Assembly (NCBI GenBank): GCA_903934745.1
Contig: CAIZOZ010000364.1
Coordinates: forward strand, 1 to 41,709
Direction: 5' to 3'
DNA: 41,709 bases
Origin: an uncultured cyanobacterium
GTDB taxonomy: Bacteria; Cyanobacteriota; Cyanobacteriia; PCC-6307; Cyanobiaceae
The position numbers and the translations under genes were made by a program. Shown in pieces: positions 31,606 through 39,623 of this stretch. How positions within the stretch are numbered: the first letter of the stretch is position 1; every line of letters begins with the position of its first letter. The notes beneath the pieces are model-generated. The model had not been told where the DNA came from. It did not search any database and saw nothing but the letters and a program-made list of their open reading frames with translations.

Positions 31606-32571
31606 TCAGGCGCTCATTGCCAGCATCCGCTCGATCGGCGCCAGGGCCCGTTGGCGCAGGCTCTCCTCCAGTTCGATGCCGGGTTCGAGCTGATCGAGGC
31701 AGCGCCAGAGCTTATCCAGGGTGTTGAGCCGCATGTAGGGGCAGGTGTTGCAGCTGCAGCCATCACTGCCGGGCACATCGTGGAAGCTTTTCTGCGGGGC
31801 GCGCCGCCGCATCTGGTGCAAAATGCCGGGCTCGGTGAGCACGATGAAGCTCTCGGCGGAGCTGCTGGTCACCCGCTCCAGCAGCTTGCTGGTGGAGCCG
31901 ATGAAATCGGCCAGATCAAGCAGATGCTGCTGGCATTCCGGATGGGCGATCACCTCGGCTTCGGGATGCTGCAAGCGCAGCTGCAGCAGCGCCTGCTCAC
32001 TGAAGCTTTCGTGCACGATGCAGCTACCGGGCCAGAAGGTGAGTTCCCGCCCCGTCTGGCGGGCCACCCAGCGGCCGAGGTTCTGATCCGGAGCGAACAG
32101 GATCGGCCGCTCCGCTGGCAATTGGTTCACCAGGTGAACGGCATTGCTGCTGGTGCAGATCAGATCGCTCTGGGCTTTCACCGCCGCTGAGCAATTGATG
32201 TAACTCACCACATAGTGGTCGGGATGCTGGGCGCGGAAGGCGGCGAAGGCTTCGGCGGGGCAGGCGTCAGCCAGGCTGCAACCGGCCTCCAGATCCGGCA
32301 CCAGCACGGTCTTGCCGGGATTGAGGATCTTGGCGGTTTCCGCCATGAAGTGGACGCCGCAGAAGACGATCACTTCGGCCTCGGTGCTGGCGGCCTTGCG
32401 GGAGAGCTCGAGCGAATCGCCGATGAAGTCGGCGACATCCTGGATGGCGTCGTCCTGGTAATAGTGCGCCAGAATCACCGCCTGGCGCTCCCGGCAGAGC
32501 TCCCGGATGGCAGTCCGCAGCTGCGGGGCCGGCGGCGTGGAGTGCGGGGCAGAAATCTGGGAGAAGACCAA
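31606..32571 (-). CDS. nadA: Quinolinate synthase A
   Basis: A 321-residue [4Fe-4S] enzyme that condenses iminoaspartate with dihydroxyacetone phosphate to quinolinate for NAD synthesis. AVILAHYYQDDAIQDVADFIGDS is near the N-terminus. VFCGVHFMAETAKILNP and EAGCSLADACPAEAF follow, then YINCSAAVKAQSD, CTSSNAVHLV, FAPDQNLGRW, and the C-terminal CSCNTCPYMRLNTL. Cluster cysteines are all present. I start at the TTG preceded by GAGGAA at five bases, which gives a normal length; the frame upstream is open but covers the divergent phosphoesterase start. It is divergent from the TIGR04168 gene with a 51-base gap. Confidence 0.96.
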   Translation of the reverse strand: MVFSQISAPHSTPPAPQLRTAIRELCRERQAVILAHYYQDDAIQDVADFIGDSLELSRKAASTEAEVIVFCGVHFMAETAKILNPGKTVLVPDLEAGCSLADACPAEAFAAFRAQHPDHYVVSYINCSAAVKAQSDLICTSSNAVHLVNQLPAERPILFAPDQNLGRWVARQTGRELTFWPGSCIVHESFSEQALLQLRLQHPEAEVIAHPECQQHLLDLADFIGSTSKLLERVTSSSAESFIVLTEPGILHQMRRRAPQKSFHDVPGSDGCSCNTCPYMRLNTLDKLWRCLDQLEPGIELEESLRQRALAPIERMLAMSA

Positions 32572-32622
32572 CCGCTTCCTCGGCTCGGGCAGGATGGGCC
32601 AAAGACTAGGAAGAACGCCGGC

Positions 32623-33483
32623 TTGGCAGACCTCAACATCGCCATCGCCGGCGACCTCCATGACCAGTGGGATGCCTCCGACCATCTGCTGCTGGATCTG
32701 ATCCGGCCCGATGCCCTGCTGCTCGTCGGCGATTTCAGCGATGGCCACAGCCGTATTCCCACCCTGCTCACGGAGCTGGAACTCCCGGTCGCCTGCATCG
32801 CCGGCAACCACGACACCGGCAAAGATGGCAGTGGTCAGCGGCTGCGCCAACAGCTGGAGCTGCTGGGGGAGCTCCATTGCGGCTGGGGGCTGCGGCAGCT
32901 CACTCCCCCCGGTTTAGCCGTGGTGGGCTGCCGGCCGTTCACCGCCGGGGGTGGTTTCACCCTGTCGCGGGCCGTTCGTGCGGTCTACGGACCGGTGACC
33001 CAGCAGGAGTCGGCCGAGCGCATCTGTCGGGCGGCCCTGTCAGCCGATCCGGCGCTACCAATGGTGCTGCTGGCCCATTCCGGGCCCACGGGCCTGGGCA
33101 CCCAGGCCGGCTCGCTCTGCGGTCGGGACTGGAAAAGCCCCTCCTGCGACTGGGGCGATCGCGATCTGGCCCTGGCGATCACCCGCATCCGCCGCCACCG
33201 CTCCGTGCCCCTGGTGGTGTTCGGCCACATGCATCACACCTTGCGGCGCTTTCTGGGCGAACGGCAGAGCTTCCATCGCGATGAGGAAGGCACCGCCTAT
33301 CTCAATTGCGCCTGCGTGCCCCGCCATGGCTCCGATGATCGCGGCCGCTCGCTGCGCCATTTCAGCTGGATTCGCTTCCACGATGGTGAGCTCAGCCAGG
33401 TCAGCCATCGCTGGTATGGGCTGACGGGCGATCTGCTCTATGAACAGACCCTCTGGAGTGCCGCCGCCCTGAGCCGATGCTGA
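32623..33483 (+). CDS. TIGR04168-family metallophosphoesterase
   Basis: A 286-residue calcineurin-like phosphoesterase of a family found in cyanobacteria and plants. Metal motifs: IAIAGDLHDQW, LLLVGDFSDG, ACIAGNHDTGKDG, LLAHSGPTGLG and VVFGHMHHTLRRF. The insert SLCGRDWKSPSCDWGDRDL and EGTAYLNCACVPRHG are typical of this subgroup. Substrate unknown. I start at the TTG (LADLNIAIAGD) with AGGAAG upstream; no ATG fits. It overlaps the next gene by seven bases, so the phosphoesterase and the glycosyltransferase-like gene are coupled. Confidence 0.9.
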   Translation: MADLNIAIAGDLHDQWDASDHLLLDLIRPDALLLVGDFSDGHSRIPTLLTELELPVACIAGNHDTGKDGSGQRLRQQLELLGELHCGWGLRQLTPPGLAVVGCRPFTAGGGFTLSRAVRAVYGPVTQQESAERICRAALSADPALPMVLLAHSGPTGLGTQAGSLCGRDWKSPSCDWGDRDLALAITRIRRHRSVPLVVFGHMHHTLRRFLGERQSFHRDEEGTAYLNCACVPRHGSDDRGRSLRHFSWIRFHDGELSQVSHRWYGLTGDLLYEQTLWSAAALSRC

Positions 33484-34541
33484 TTTATGCCTGCATCAGC
33501 AGCCACGGTTTTGGCCATGGTTCGCGCAGTGTGGCAGTGCTGCAGCAGCTGGCGCGGCTCAGGCCCGATTGGCGCCTGGTGCTCTCGACGGGCTTGCCTC
33601 CTTCCTTTCTGAGGCTCGCCTTCGGCCATGGCGGCGTTGAGCAACGTTGCTGCCGCTGGGATGTGGGCGTGGTGCAGGCCAATGCCCTGGAGGTGGATCC
33701 CCAGGCCACCCTGCGCCAACTGGAAGCCCTCGAGGCCAGCCTGCCCGCCCAGATCACGGCTGAGGTGGCCTGGCTGGAGCGCCAGGGGCTGCCGGTGCTA
33801 GTGCTGGCGGATGTGCCACCGCCCGCGGCCCTGATCGCCGCTCGCCTCGGAGCACCGTTGATCTGGCTGGCCAGCTTCGGCTGGGATGCGATTTATGGAG
33901 CAATGGGGCCGGAGCTGGCCGACTACGGCCAGGCCGCCCGCGAGCTGTATGGCCAGGGCGATCTGCTGTTGCGCTGTCCCCTGAGCCTGCCGATGGACTG
34001 GGGCTTGCCGGTGCAGCCGATCGGGCTCACCAACTCCGAGCCCCGGCCGCTCGATGCCGCCGTGCTGGCGCAGCTGGCCCTGCCCGCCGAGCGCGATCGC
34101 TGCGTGCTGATCAGTTTCGGTGGCCTGGGCCTGAGCCTCGATCCGGCCCTGCTGGCCCGCTGGCCTGAGCACGTGTTCATCGGCAGCGACCCGGCCCTGG
34201 CCGAGGCCGACAACGGTCGCCTGCTGCCGGCGGATCTGCGGCCGCTGGATCTGATGCCCCATGCCGGCCGGCTGATCACCAAGGCGGGCTACAGCAGTTT
34301 CTGCGAGGCCTTCAGCCAGGGAGTGGGGATCCATCTGGTGGAACGGCAAGGCTTCGCCGAAGCGCCTGTGCTGGCGGAGGCACTCCAGAACCATGGCCGC
34401 CATCGGCTGCTCAACCGCAGCCAGCTGGACCAGGGCGAGTGGCAACTGGATCAACCGCTGCTGGCGGCGCGCCAGGGGCCACTGCCCGGCGGCGGAGCCG
34501 AGGCGGCAGCGAAGGCAATCCTGGCGCTGCTGTCCGGCTGA
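33477..34541 (+). CDS. Glycosyltransferase-like protein (MurG/GT-B-like)
   Basis: 354 residues. The N-terminal domain starts LIYACISSHGFGHGSRSVAVLQQL, the glycine/His loop of GT-B enzymes such as MurG and of the N-terminal half of plant L-arabinokinase. VLVLADVPPPAALIAARLGAPLIW follows. The C-terminal domain has CVLISFGGLGLSLD, and RLITKAGYSSFCEAFSQGVGIHLV is the donor-binding helix seen in UDP-sugar enzymes. No signal peptide. The acceptor and donor are unknown. It is coupled to the phosphoesterase by a seven-base overlap, so the pair may act on one compound; that is inference from position only. Confidence 0.82.
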   Translation: MLIYACISSHGFGHGSRSVAVLQQLARLRPDWRLVLSTGLPPSFLRLAFGHGGVEQRCCRWDVGVVQANALEVDPQATLRQLEALEASLPAQITAEVAWLERQGLPVLVLADVPPPAALIAARLGAPLIWLASFGWDAIYGAMGPELADYGQAARELYGQGDLLLRCPLSLPMDWGLPVQPIGLTNSEPRPLDAAVLAQLALPAERDRCVLISFGGLGLSLDPALLARWPEHVFIGSDPALAEADNGRLLPADLRPLDLMPHAGRLITKAGYSSFCEAFSQGVGIHLVERQGFAEAPVLAEALQNHGRHRLLNRSQLDQGEWQLDQPLLAARQGPLPGGGAEAAAKAILALLSG

Positions 34542-34918
34542 TCAGCAGTTCCGATCAGTGATCGGCGCCAGGTTCGATCTTCTGTACATCCAAAAGCGCC
34601 CAAGCTTCTTGGTCACAGTGATCTGAACTGATCAGGTGCTTTTGGCTACCTGTGGACACTTGTGTGATCGTCACAAAAACGATCGCGTCTCCGAGCGTTG
34701 ATGGGCAAAGTGGCGCGAACTTCATTTTTTCTCCGCTTTCGATCTCGGGAACAGTTTCAACCTCAGTATTCATTGCTGTCTTGCTTTGAAACTCAAATGA
34801 CTCCCCGAGATCAGCCTTCAGAACTGGATTTCTCCCTGTTGTCTCTCTCCCTCCAAGGGCGGAAATTGATCGGGTTTCAACTCCAGAGCCTGCAGGTCTG
34901 TCCTCCGCTCGAATCGTC
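34542..34918. other. AT-richer intergenic region with small palindromes
   Basis: 377 bases, clearly lower in GC than the flanks. It contains CCGATCAGTGATCGG (34551-34565), a perfect palindrome right after the glycosyltransferase stop, too tight to be a good RNA hairpin. TGTGATCGTCACA (34663-34675) is an interrupted repeat. Several GATC-containing repeats lie between them. The endolysin-like gene's promoter must be here but no clear -10/-35 pair stands out. A weak minus-strand frame is listed separately. Confidence 0.4.
34555..34773 (-). CDS. Weak candidate: 72-residue protein, possibly chance
   Basis: A minus-strand frame from ATG, MNTEVETVPEIESGEKMKFA onward, acidic overall, with two cysteines and no membrane segment. 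No good Shine-Dalgarno precedes it and I recognise no family. It occupies an AT-richer gap where random frames are longer than usual for a lower-GC segment only by chance. Listed for completeness. Confidence 0.22.
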   Translation of the reverse strand: MNTEVETVPEIESGEKMKFAPLCPSTLGDAIVFVTITQVSTGSQKHLISSDHCDQEAWALLDVQKIEPGADH

Positions 34919-35689
34919 TTGTCGTTCCTTCAGCGCTCCCACCTGGCTCTCCTCTTGGTCGGAGCCGCCTTGGCCATCGCCTCCCCTGCGCGTGCCACTG
35001 AGAAAGACGACCCCTGGTCCTTCGATCCTGTGCCACCCCCGGTGCCCCAGCTGGCTGTGCTGCCGCCGCTGCCGGAAGCCCCCCGTTTCTTTGCGATCAC
35101 GCCGGAACGCAAGGCATTGCTCAACACCATCCGCTACGCCGAAGGCACCTGGAAGCAAGGCCATCCCGTGGGCTATCGGGTGATGTTCGGCGGCAGCTAC
35201 ATGCCCTCGCTCGATCGCCATCCGAATCGGGTCAACTACACCCCCGGCTATGCCAGCGCCGCCGCTGGGGCCTATCAGTTCATGCCCTTCACCTGGAACC
35301 TGGTGGTTCAGAAACTGGGTCTGAGCGACTTCCAGCCCCCCGCCCAGGATCAGGGCGCCCTGTTCCTGATCCAGCGCCGTGGTGGCCTGTCCATGGCCGA
35401 TCGCGGTGAACTTTCGCCAGAACTGGCGGCCAAGCTGGCGCCCGAATGGGCCTCCTTCCCCACCCTGGCAGGCAACAGCTATTACGGCCAGCCGGTGAAG
35501 CGCTACGAGGAGCTGCGCCGCTTCTACGAGGAGAATCTCTCCCAGCTGCGCCAGAACGGCGTTGAGCCATGGGAAAACGTGGCGATCCGCCAGGTGCCCC
35601 GTTGCAACGACGACAGCCTCAGCTGCCGGTTGGAATCGATTGGTTACCGCGGCAAGTCCCGCCTTCAGCCTGAAGTGCGCTCGTACTGA
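34919..35689 (+). CDS. Secreted GH104 (lambda-endolysin-like) peptidoglycan lyase
   Basis: 256 residues from a TTG start. The signal peptide is MSFLQRSHLALLLVGAALAI with cleavage near ARA-T (about residue 27). The catalytic domain follows phage lambda R: NTIRYAEGTWKQG (Glu75 aligns with the lambda catalytic Glu in SEGT), YRVMFGGSYMPSLDRHPNRV, ASAAAGAYQFMPFTWN, LGLSDFQPPAQDQGALFLIQRRGGL and FPTLAGNSYYGQP. GH104 enzymes cut the glycan strand and leave anhydro ends. A short tail with two cysteines follows. No other phage genes are nearby, so this is probably a chromosomal wall-remodelling enzyme. It ends convergent to the TPM gene. Confidence 0.9.
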   Translation: MSFLQRSHLALLLVGAALAIASPARATEKDDPWSFDPVPPPVPQLAVLPPLPEAPRFFAITPERKALLNTIRYAEGTWKQGHPVGYRVMFGGSYMPSLDRHPNRVNYTPGYASAAAGAYQFMPFTWNLVVQKLGLSDFQPPAQDQGALFLIQRRGGLSMADRGELSPELAAKLAPEWASFPTLAGNSYYGQPVKRYEELRRFYEENLSQLRQNGVEPWENVAIRQVPRCNDDSLSCRLESIGYRGKSRLQPEVRSY

Positions 35690-35765
35690 AGCGCCGCCAA
35701 CCCCCAGTGCAGTCTTTCTGAGCTGAAGCCCCCATCAGTCCAGGCTCAGGCCAGGCAGCGCCCTT

Positions 35766-35817
35766 GAATCCCCAGCCCATCAGTCAGCGCAACGCGCCGC
35801 TGGTGAGGTGGGGATTC
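35766..35817. repeat. Inverted repeat between convergent genes
   Basis: GAATCCCCA and TGGGGATTC form a perfect nine-base inverted pair with a 34-base spacer, in the gap between the endolysin-like gene and the TPM gene. It could be part of a shared transcription end, but lacks a T tract and the loop is long. Confidence 0.35.
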
Positions 35818-35861
35818 AGCGTTATCAGTTCAGGGTTGCTCGGCCGTTTGCTGAGAGCCCC

Positions 35862-36680
35862 TCAAGTTTCGCCGCTGCTCTTGAGATAGCGACCCAGGGT
35901 CTGCTGGGCGATCAGATAGGCCGCTGCCGCACCCCCCACAAAACCCAGGGCGTTGCGCAGCAGCGGCAGCAGGTCGTTGGTGCGGGTGATGATCGGCGCC
36001 ACCCCGAACACACCGAACAGAATCAGCCACAGGGGGGAAAGCAGCAGCACCCAGGCCCATTCGAAGCGGCGGCCGGCTTTGCGCGGAAAGGCCGCAAAGC
36101 CCACGATCAAGCCACCCAGAATGGAAGTGGCCAGGGTGAGCAACCATTGTTCCTGGGGCAGCCCCGGCACCACCTGGCAACCGCCGATCGCCAGACAGCC
36201 TTTGACGGCATGGAGCGAATCGAGCACGGCCGCATCCTGGCCGTTGTCACGCACATAGAACTGGTTGCCGTAGCGGGTCTGCAGCTCCACCCAGAAGGTG
36301 CGGGGCATCAAGGCGAACAGGGCATCGCCGACGTTGAAATTGAGCAGATTGCCGCCCCGTTCATCGGCCACCAGCAGCAGGCTGCGCTCATCCAGCCCCC
36401 AGAATTCGCGGATCGCCAGACCAGGGGTGCGGTCGTACTGGGTGAGCACCCGTAACTTCCAGCCGCTGCTGGCTTCAAAGTCCACCAGCTCCTGCTCCAG
36501 GGCTGTGCGCTGGCCGTCGGTGAGCAACTTGGCCAGATCGATCACCGGCGTGGGCTGGGCGGGCAGCAGGTCCGGGTTGTCGTAGGCCCAGGCCGGCTGG
36601 CTGGCAACGGGGGCCAGCAGTAGCAACAGCAGCAGCGCCAGGCTGCAGAGCCGTACCAGGCCCTGCCTTAGGCCCGCCAT
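35862..36680 (-). CDS. TPM-domain membrane protein (Psb32/TLP18.3-like)
   Basis: 272 residues. The signal peptide is MAGLRQGLVRLCSLALLLLLLL with cleavage after AWA. The lumenal or periplasmic TPM domain has VIDLAKLLTDGQRTALEQELVDFEASSGWKLRVLTQ, LLLVADERGGNLLNFNVGDALF and LVELQTRYGN-type helices. Two C-terminal membrane segments (LATSILGGLIVGFAAF and WVLLLSPLWLILFGVFGVAPII) and a third hydrophobic stretch anchor it. Relatives aid photosystem II repair (Psb32, TLP18.3). I start at the MAGLRQG Met; the frame upstream is open but is not signal-peptide-like. It is divergent from the next gene. Confidence 0.85.
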   Translation of the reverse strand: MAGLRQGLVRLCSLALLLLLLLAPVASQPAWAYDNPDLLPAQPTPVIDLAKLLTDGQRTALEQELVDFEASSGWKLRVLTQYDRTPGLAIREFWGLDERSLLLVADERGGNLLNFNVGDALFALMPRTFWVELQTRYGNQFYVRDNGQDAAVLDSLHAVKGCLAIGGCQVVPGLPQEQWLLTLATSILGGLIVGFAAFPRKAGRRFEWAWVLLLSPLWLILFGVFGVAPIITRTNDLLPLLRNALGFVGGAAAAYLIAQQTLGRYLKSSGET

Positions 36681-36860
36681 CGCCCTACCCAGCCTCGGTT
36701 GGTGGCGCCCGGCGCTTCCCGAACAGGACATGGGGTTCGGCATGGCGCGGGCCGCAGGCGATTGGCCCTGCATTCTCCCTCCCACGGGCCAGGCGCCGTG
36801 AGGGCTGCACCTAGCCTGCTCAAGCGTTCCGCAGCGATGTCCTCCGCTGGCGCCCCCTCG

Positions 36861-37250
36861 ATGAAGATCCTTTCCGTCTGCATCCATCCCCATGAGCCGG
36901 CCCGGCTGCGCGGCAGTGTGCGGCTGTCGTTGGCGGATCTCAGCGCTGATCCCACCGATCCTGTGGATCTGCAGCAGGGACGGGTGATCGGCAGCGGGCC
37001 CTTCCGCGGTCTGCCCTGCGTCAGTGTGGCGCTGCGACGCTTCACGATTTCAGTCGCCGATGTCAGCGGTGGCGCCTTCAACGATGTGGATCTCAATCTC
37101 GACCACGCATTTGAGCCCGCCGACTCCGACACCCCCACCCACCTGCGGGTGTCGTGGGATATCAACCACCGCATCCACGAGGGATCGACGATCTACCTGC
37201 GCCAGGAAGGCATCCGCGAGATTTCAGTGCTGATCATCGGTGAGCTCTGA
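36861..37250 (+). CDS. Conserved-looking protein of unknown function before midA
   Basis: 129 residues from MKILSVCIHPHEPARLRGSV, probably all beta: VRLSLADLSADPTDPVDLQQ, CVSVALRRFTISVADVSGG, NDVDLNLDHAFEP, THLRVSWDINHRIHEGST and IREISVLIIGEL. No signal peptide or membrane segment. I do not recognise the family. It overlaps the methyltransferase start by 11 bases, so the two are coupled. A start 24 bases upstream (MSSAGAPSMKIL) is also possible; neither has a strong Shine-Dalgarno. Confidence 0.75.
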   Translation: MKILSVCIHPHEPARLRGSVRLSLADLSADPTDPVDLQQGRVIGSGPFRGLPCVSVALRRFTISVADVSGGAFNDVDLNLDHAFEPADSDTPTHLRVSWDINHRIHEGSTIYLRQEGIREISVLIIGEL

Positions 37251-38406
37251 GCTGCCGGACTGGCTACGGCAACGGCTGCTTGCCGCGGGCGGCAGCGTGC
37301 CCTTTGCCATTTATATGGAGTGGGTGCTGCATGATCCGGACCACGGCGCCTATGGCAGCGGCCGCCTGCGCATTGGCCGCCAGGGGGACTTCGTCACCGC
37401 CCCCAGCCTCAGCGCCGACTTCGCCGCCCTGGTGGCCCGCCAGCTGATCGCCTGGCTGGAGGCGCTGCTGCCGCACACGGCTGAGCGCCTCAGCCTGGTG
37501 GAAACAGGCCCCGGCGAAGGGTCGTTGGCCCTGGATCTGGCCACCTGGATCAGCGCCGAACGGCCCGAACTGGCCCAGCGGCTGGAGCTGGTGCTGGTGG
37601 AGCCCAACCCGGGCATGGCCGCCCGCCAACGACTGCTGTTGCAAGCCTGCCCCTGGCCAACACGCTGGGTGTCCTTTGGCGAACTCGCGGCGGATCCGGT
37701 CACGGGCGTGGTGCTGGCCCATGAAGTGCTCGATGCCCTCGCGGTGGAGCGGATCGTGGCGGACGGGTCGCTCTGGCGCCGCCAGATGGTGACGCTCCAC
37801 GGCGAACAGCTGCGGCTCGAAGCGGGCGAGCCCCTGGAGCCGCAGCTGCTCGCCCAACTCGAGCCCCTGGGCTTGGCTCAGCCGGGTCCCCAGCGCCAGG
37901 CGCCCTGGTGCAGCGAACTCCATCCTGGCCTGGCTCCCTGGCTGGCGGCGTGCGGTCGCGGCCTGCGTTGCGGCCAGCTGCTGGTGATTGATTACGCCCA
38001 GGAGGCCTGGCGTTACTACGCCCCCCAGCGCTCGAACGGCACGCTGCTGGCCTATCGAGCCCAACAGGCCAGTGATGATCCGCTGCGAGAGCCCGGTGGC
38101 TGGGATCTCACCGCCCATCTCTGTCTGGAGAGCCTGCAGCAGGCAGCGGCAAGCTCCGGTTGGCGGCCGCTCGGCCAATGCCGCCAGGGCCAGGCGTTGC
38201 TGGCCCTCGGCCTGGCCGAGCGACTGCATGGGCTGCAACAAGAGCCAGAGCTGGGGCTGGAGGTGTTGTTGCAGCGGCGGGAGGCGCTACTGCGCTTGGT
38301 GGATCCGGCGGCGCTCGGCGATTTTCGCTGGGTGGCCTTTGCCAGAGGCATGGAGGTCGACAACGCTCCCCCACCCCTGTTCGCCCGTGAGCCCCACCAT
38401 GACTAA
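37240..38406 (+). CDS. MidA/NDUFAF7-family SAM methyltransferase
   Basis: 388 residues from a GTG start. Family markers: FAIYMEWVLHDPDHGAYGSG, IGRQGDFVTAPSLSADFAALVARQL, the SAM motif LSLVETGPGEGSLALDL, VLVEPNPGMAARQR, VLAHEVLDALAVERI and LLVIDYAQEAWRYY with DLTAHLCLESL. NDUFAF7, the mitochondrial member, dimethylates an arginine in a complex I subunit, so the cyanobacterial protein may act on NDH-1; that is inference. Coupled by overlap to the unknown protein upstream. The C-terminus ends before an AT-richer segment. Confidence 0.93.
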   Translation: MSSELPDWLRQRLLAAGGSVPFAIYMEWVLHDPDHGAYGSGRLRIGRQGDFVTAPSLSADFAALVARQLIAWLEALLPHTAERLSLVETGPGEGSLALDLATWISAERPELAQRLELVLVEPNPGMAARQRLLLQACPWPTRWVSFGELAADPVTGVVLAHEVLDALAVERIVADGSLWRRQMVTLHGEQLRLEAGEPLEPQLLAQLEPLGLAQPGPQRQAPWCSELHPGLAPWLAACGRGLRCGQLLVIDYAQEAWRYYAPQRSNGTLLAYRAQQASDDPLREPGGWDLTAHLCLESLQQAAASSGWRPLGQCRQGQALLALGLAERLHGLQQEPELGLEVLLQRREALLRLVDPAALGDFRWVAFARGMEVDNAPPPLFAREPHHD

Positions 38407-38808
38407 GCCAGCCAGCGGCTGAACGAGCAGCTGTTGCCGGGGCGCAGCGCTGGCTTCGGCCTGCAGAACCTGGCCCAATCAAAACCAGTCAACCGCTGGA
38501 CGCAACTGCCGTGGCCAGCATTGACGCCATCAAAGATGTCATCGATGACGCCATCTGCGATGAAATCATCGATGGATCGGACCAGGTTCAAAGCAAGTCT
38601 GGCCTGCAATCCGCTGGCTCTTCAGTCAAACCTTCCAGTCGCTGCGATCGGAACGTTGCGTGGGCGAGCTTCGACGCAGGCCTCAAGCTCAGGCTATGGC
38701 CGAAGATCCAGGATTGGGGGATATCACGATACAGCGCCGGCCACGTGTCGGAGGACACGTTGAGCAAGCTGTGCCGCTTGTTAAAGTGAATGGCAAGTTT
38801 ATTCAGCA
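38407..38808. other. Intergenic segment, no supported gene
   Basis: 402 bases, falling in GC towards its right end. A GTG-started plus-strand frame of 92 codons (38511-38789) starts MASIDAIKDVIDDAICDEII and runs into basic, unlike residues; an antisense frame of similar length overlaps it. Neither has a ribosome site or a family I know, so I do not call them. The TCATCGATGA palindrome recurs near 38537 and 38565. It may be the left border of the AT-richer insert that follows. Confidence 0.4.
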
Positions 38809-39621
38809 ATGACCCTTCTGAAAAGATTGGCGAAAACAAGACGCTTTGCCGTGATGGCAAAAGTTTGCGCACTTGTTGGGGGAATAGCGGCAATAAAAAT
38901 AGTTATTCATTACCTTGGGCTCGAGGTGATCTCGTTCAATCCCTTGTTCTCAGCCCTGGTTGCATCATGCGTTTTCCTATTCGGTTTTCTGCTTAATGGT
39001 GTCTTGGCTGACTACAAAGAAAGCGAAAAGATACCGGCGGAGATCTCCTCCGCTCTTGAGCTGATCGCCAGGGAGATCAGTGCCATACCTCTCCATCATC
39101 AAGAGGCAGTTGTTGCCGCCGATCTGGCTTCCGTAGGCGATCTGGGTCGCGCCATCATCGCCTGGATCCAAGGCGAACTATCCACGGAGCGGATGATGGT
39201 TGTCTACGACGAAACCCATGATCACGTGGTGCTTTCCAGCCTCTGGCTCAGCCATTCATCGCTGAAGGGGAGATTGATGATTGAAATGGGCTCAGTTCTC
39301 CGATCTATCAATCGGATTGACGTGATCAGGGAAACCGACTTCGTGAAGATGGTTTATTACCTTGCCTACACCGCGACCTTCCTGCTCTGCACGGGGCTTG
39401 TTTTTACGAAAACTGACGTAATAATTGAGGCGTCTTTCTTTCTGATGGTGATATCATTTTTACTGGTTTTCTTGTTGCATTTAATAGCAGATCTTGACAA
39501 CCCTTTTGGCTATGGCGACTCCGACTCGATTGAAGATGTTTCGATTGACACCATGATCCTTGCCCAAGGTCGCATCGAGCGGATTGCCGCCAAACATTTC
39601 GAGCAGTTTGGCGCTCCTTGA
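38809..39621 (+). CDS. Membrane protein, bestrophin/DUF4239-like
   Basis: 270 residues. Two N-terminal membrane segments (VCALVGGIAAIKIVIHYLGL and FNPLFSALVASCVFLFGFLL), then NGVLADYKESEKIPAEISSALELIAREIS, a soluble middle, and two more membrane segments (YYLAYTATFLLCTGLVF and ASFFLMVISFLLVFLLHLIA) ending in DLDNPFGYGDSDSIEDVSID. This arrangement with DLDNPF after the last segment recalls DUF4239/bestrophin-like proteins, some of which are anion channels. The gene is markedly AT-richer than its neighbours and uses ATA and AAA codons the neighbours avoid, suggesting recent transfer. It ends two bases before aroB's stop, convergent. Confidence 0.72.
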   Translation: MTLLKRLAKTRRFAVMAKVCALVGGIAAIKIVIHYLGLEVISFNPLFSALVASCVFLFGFLLNGVLADYKESEKIPAEISSALELIAREISAIPLHHQEAVVAADLASVGDLGRAIIAWIQGELSTERMMVVYDETHDHVVLSSLWLSHSSLKGRLMIEMGSVLRSINRIDVIRETDFVKMVYYLAYTATFLLCTGLVFTKTDVIIEASFFLMVISFLLVFLLHLIADLDNPFGYGDSDSIEDVSIDTMILAQGRIERIAAKHFEQFGAP

Positions 39622-39623
39622 CT

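Noticed and set aside
34663..34675. TGTGATCGTCACA as a CRP-type site
   Set aside because: The half-sites TGTGA and TCACA are separated by three bases instead of the six needed by CRP or SyCRP1.
34919..35689. Prophage
   Set aside because: Only the endolysin-type domain is present, with a signal peptide, and all neighbours are host genes; there are no integrase, capsid or holin genes.
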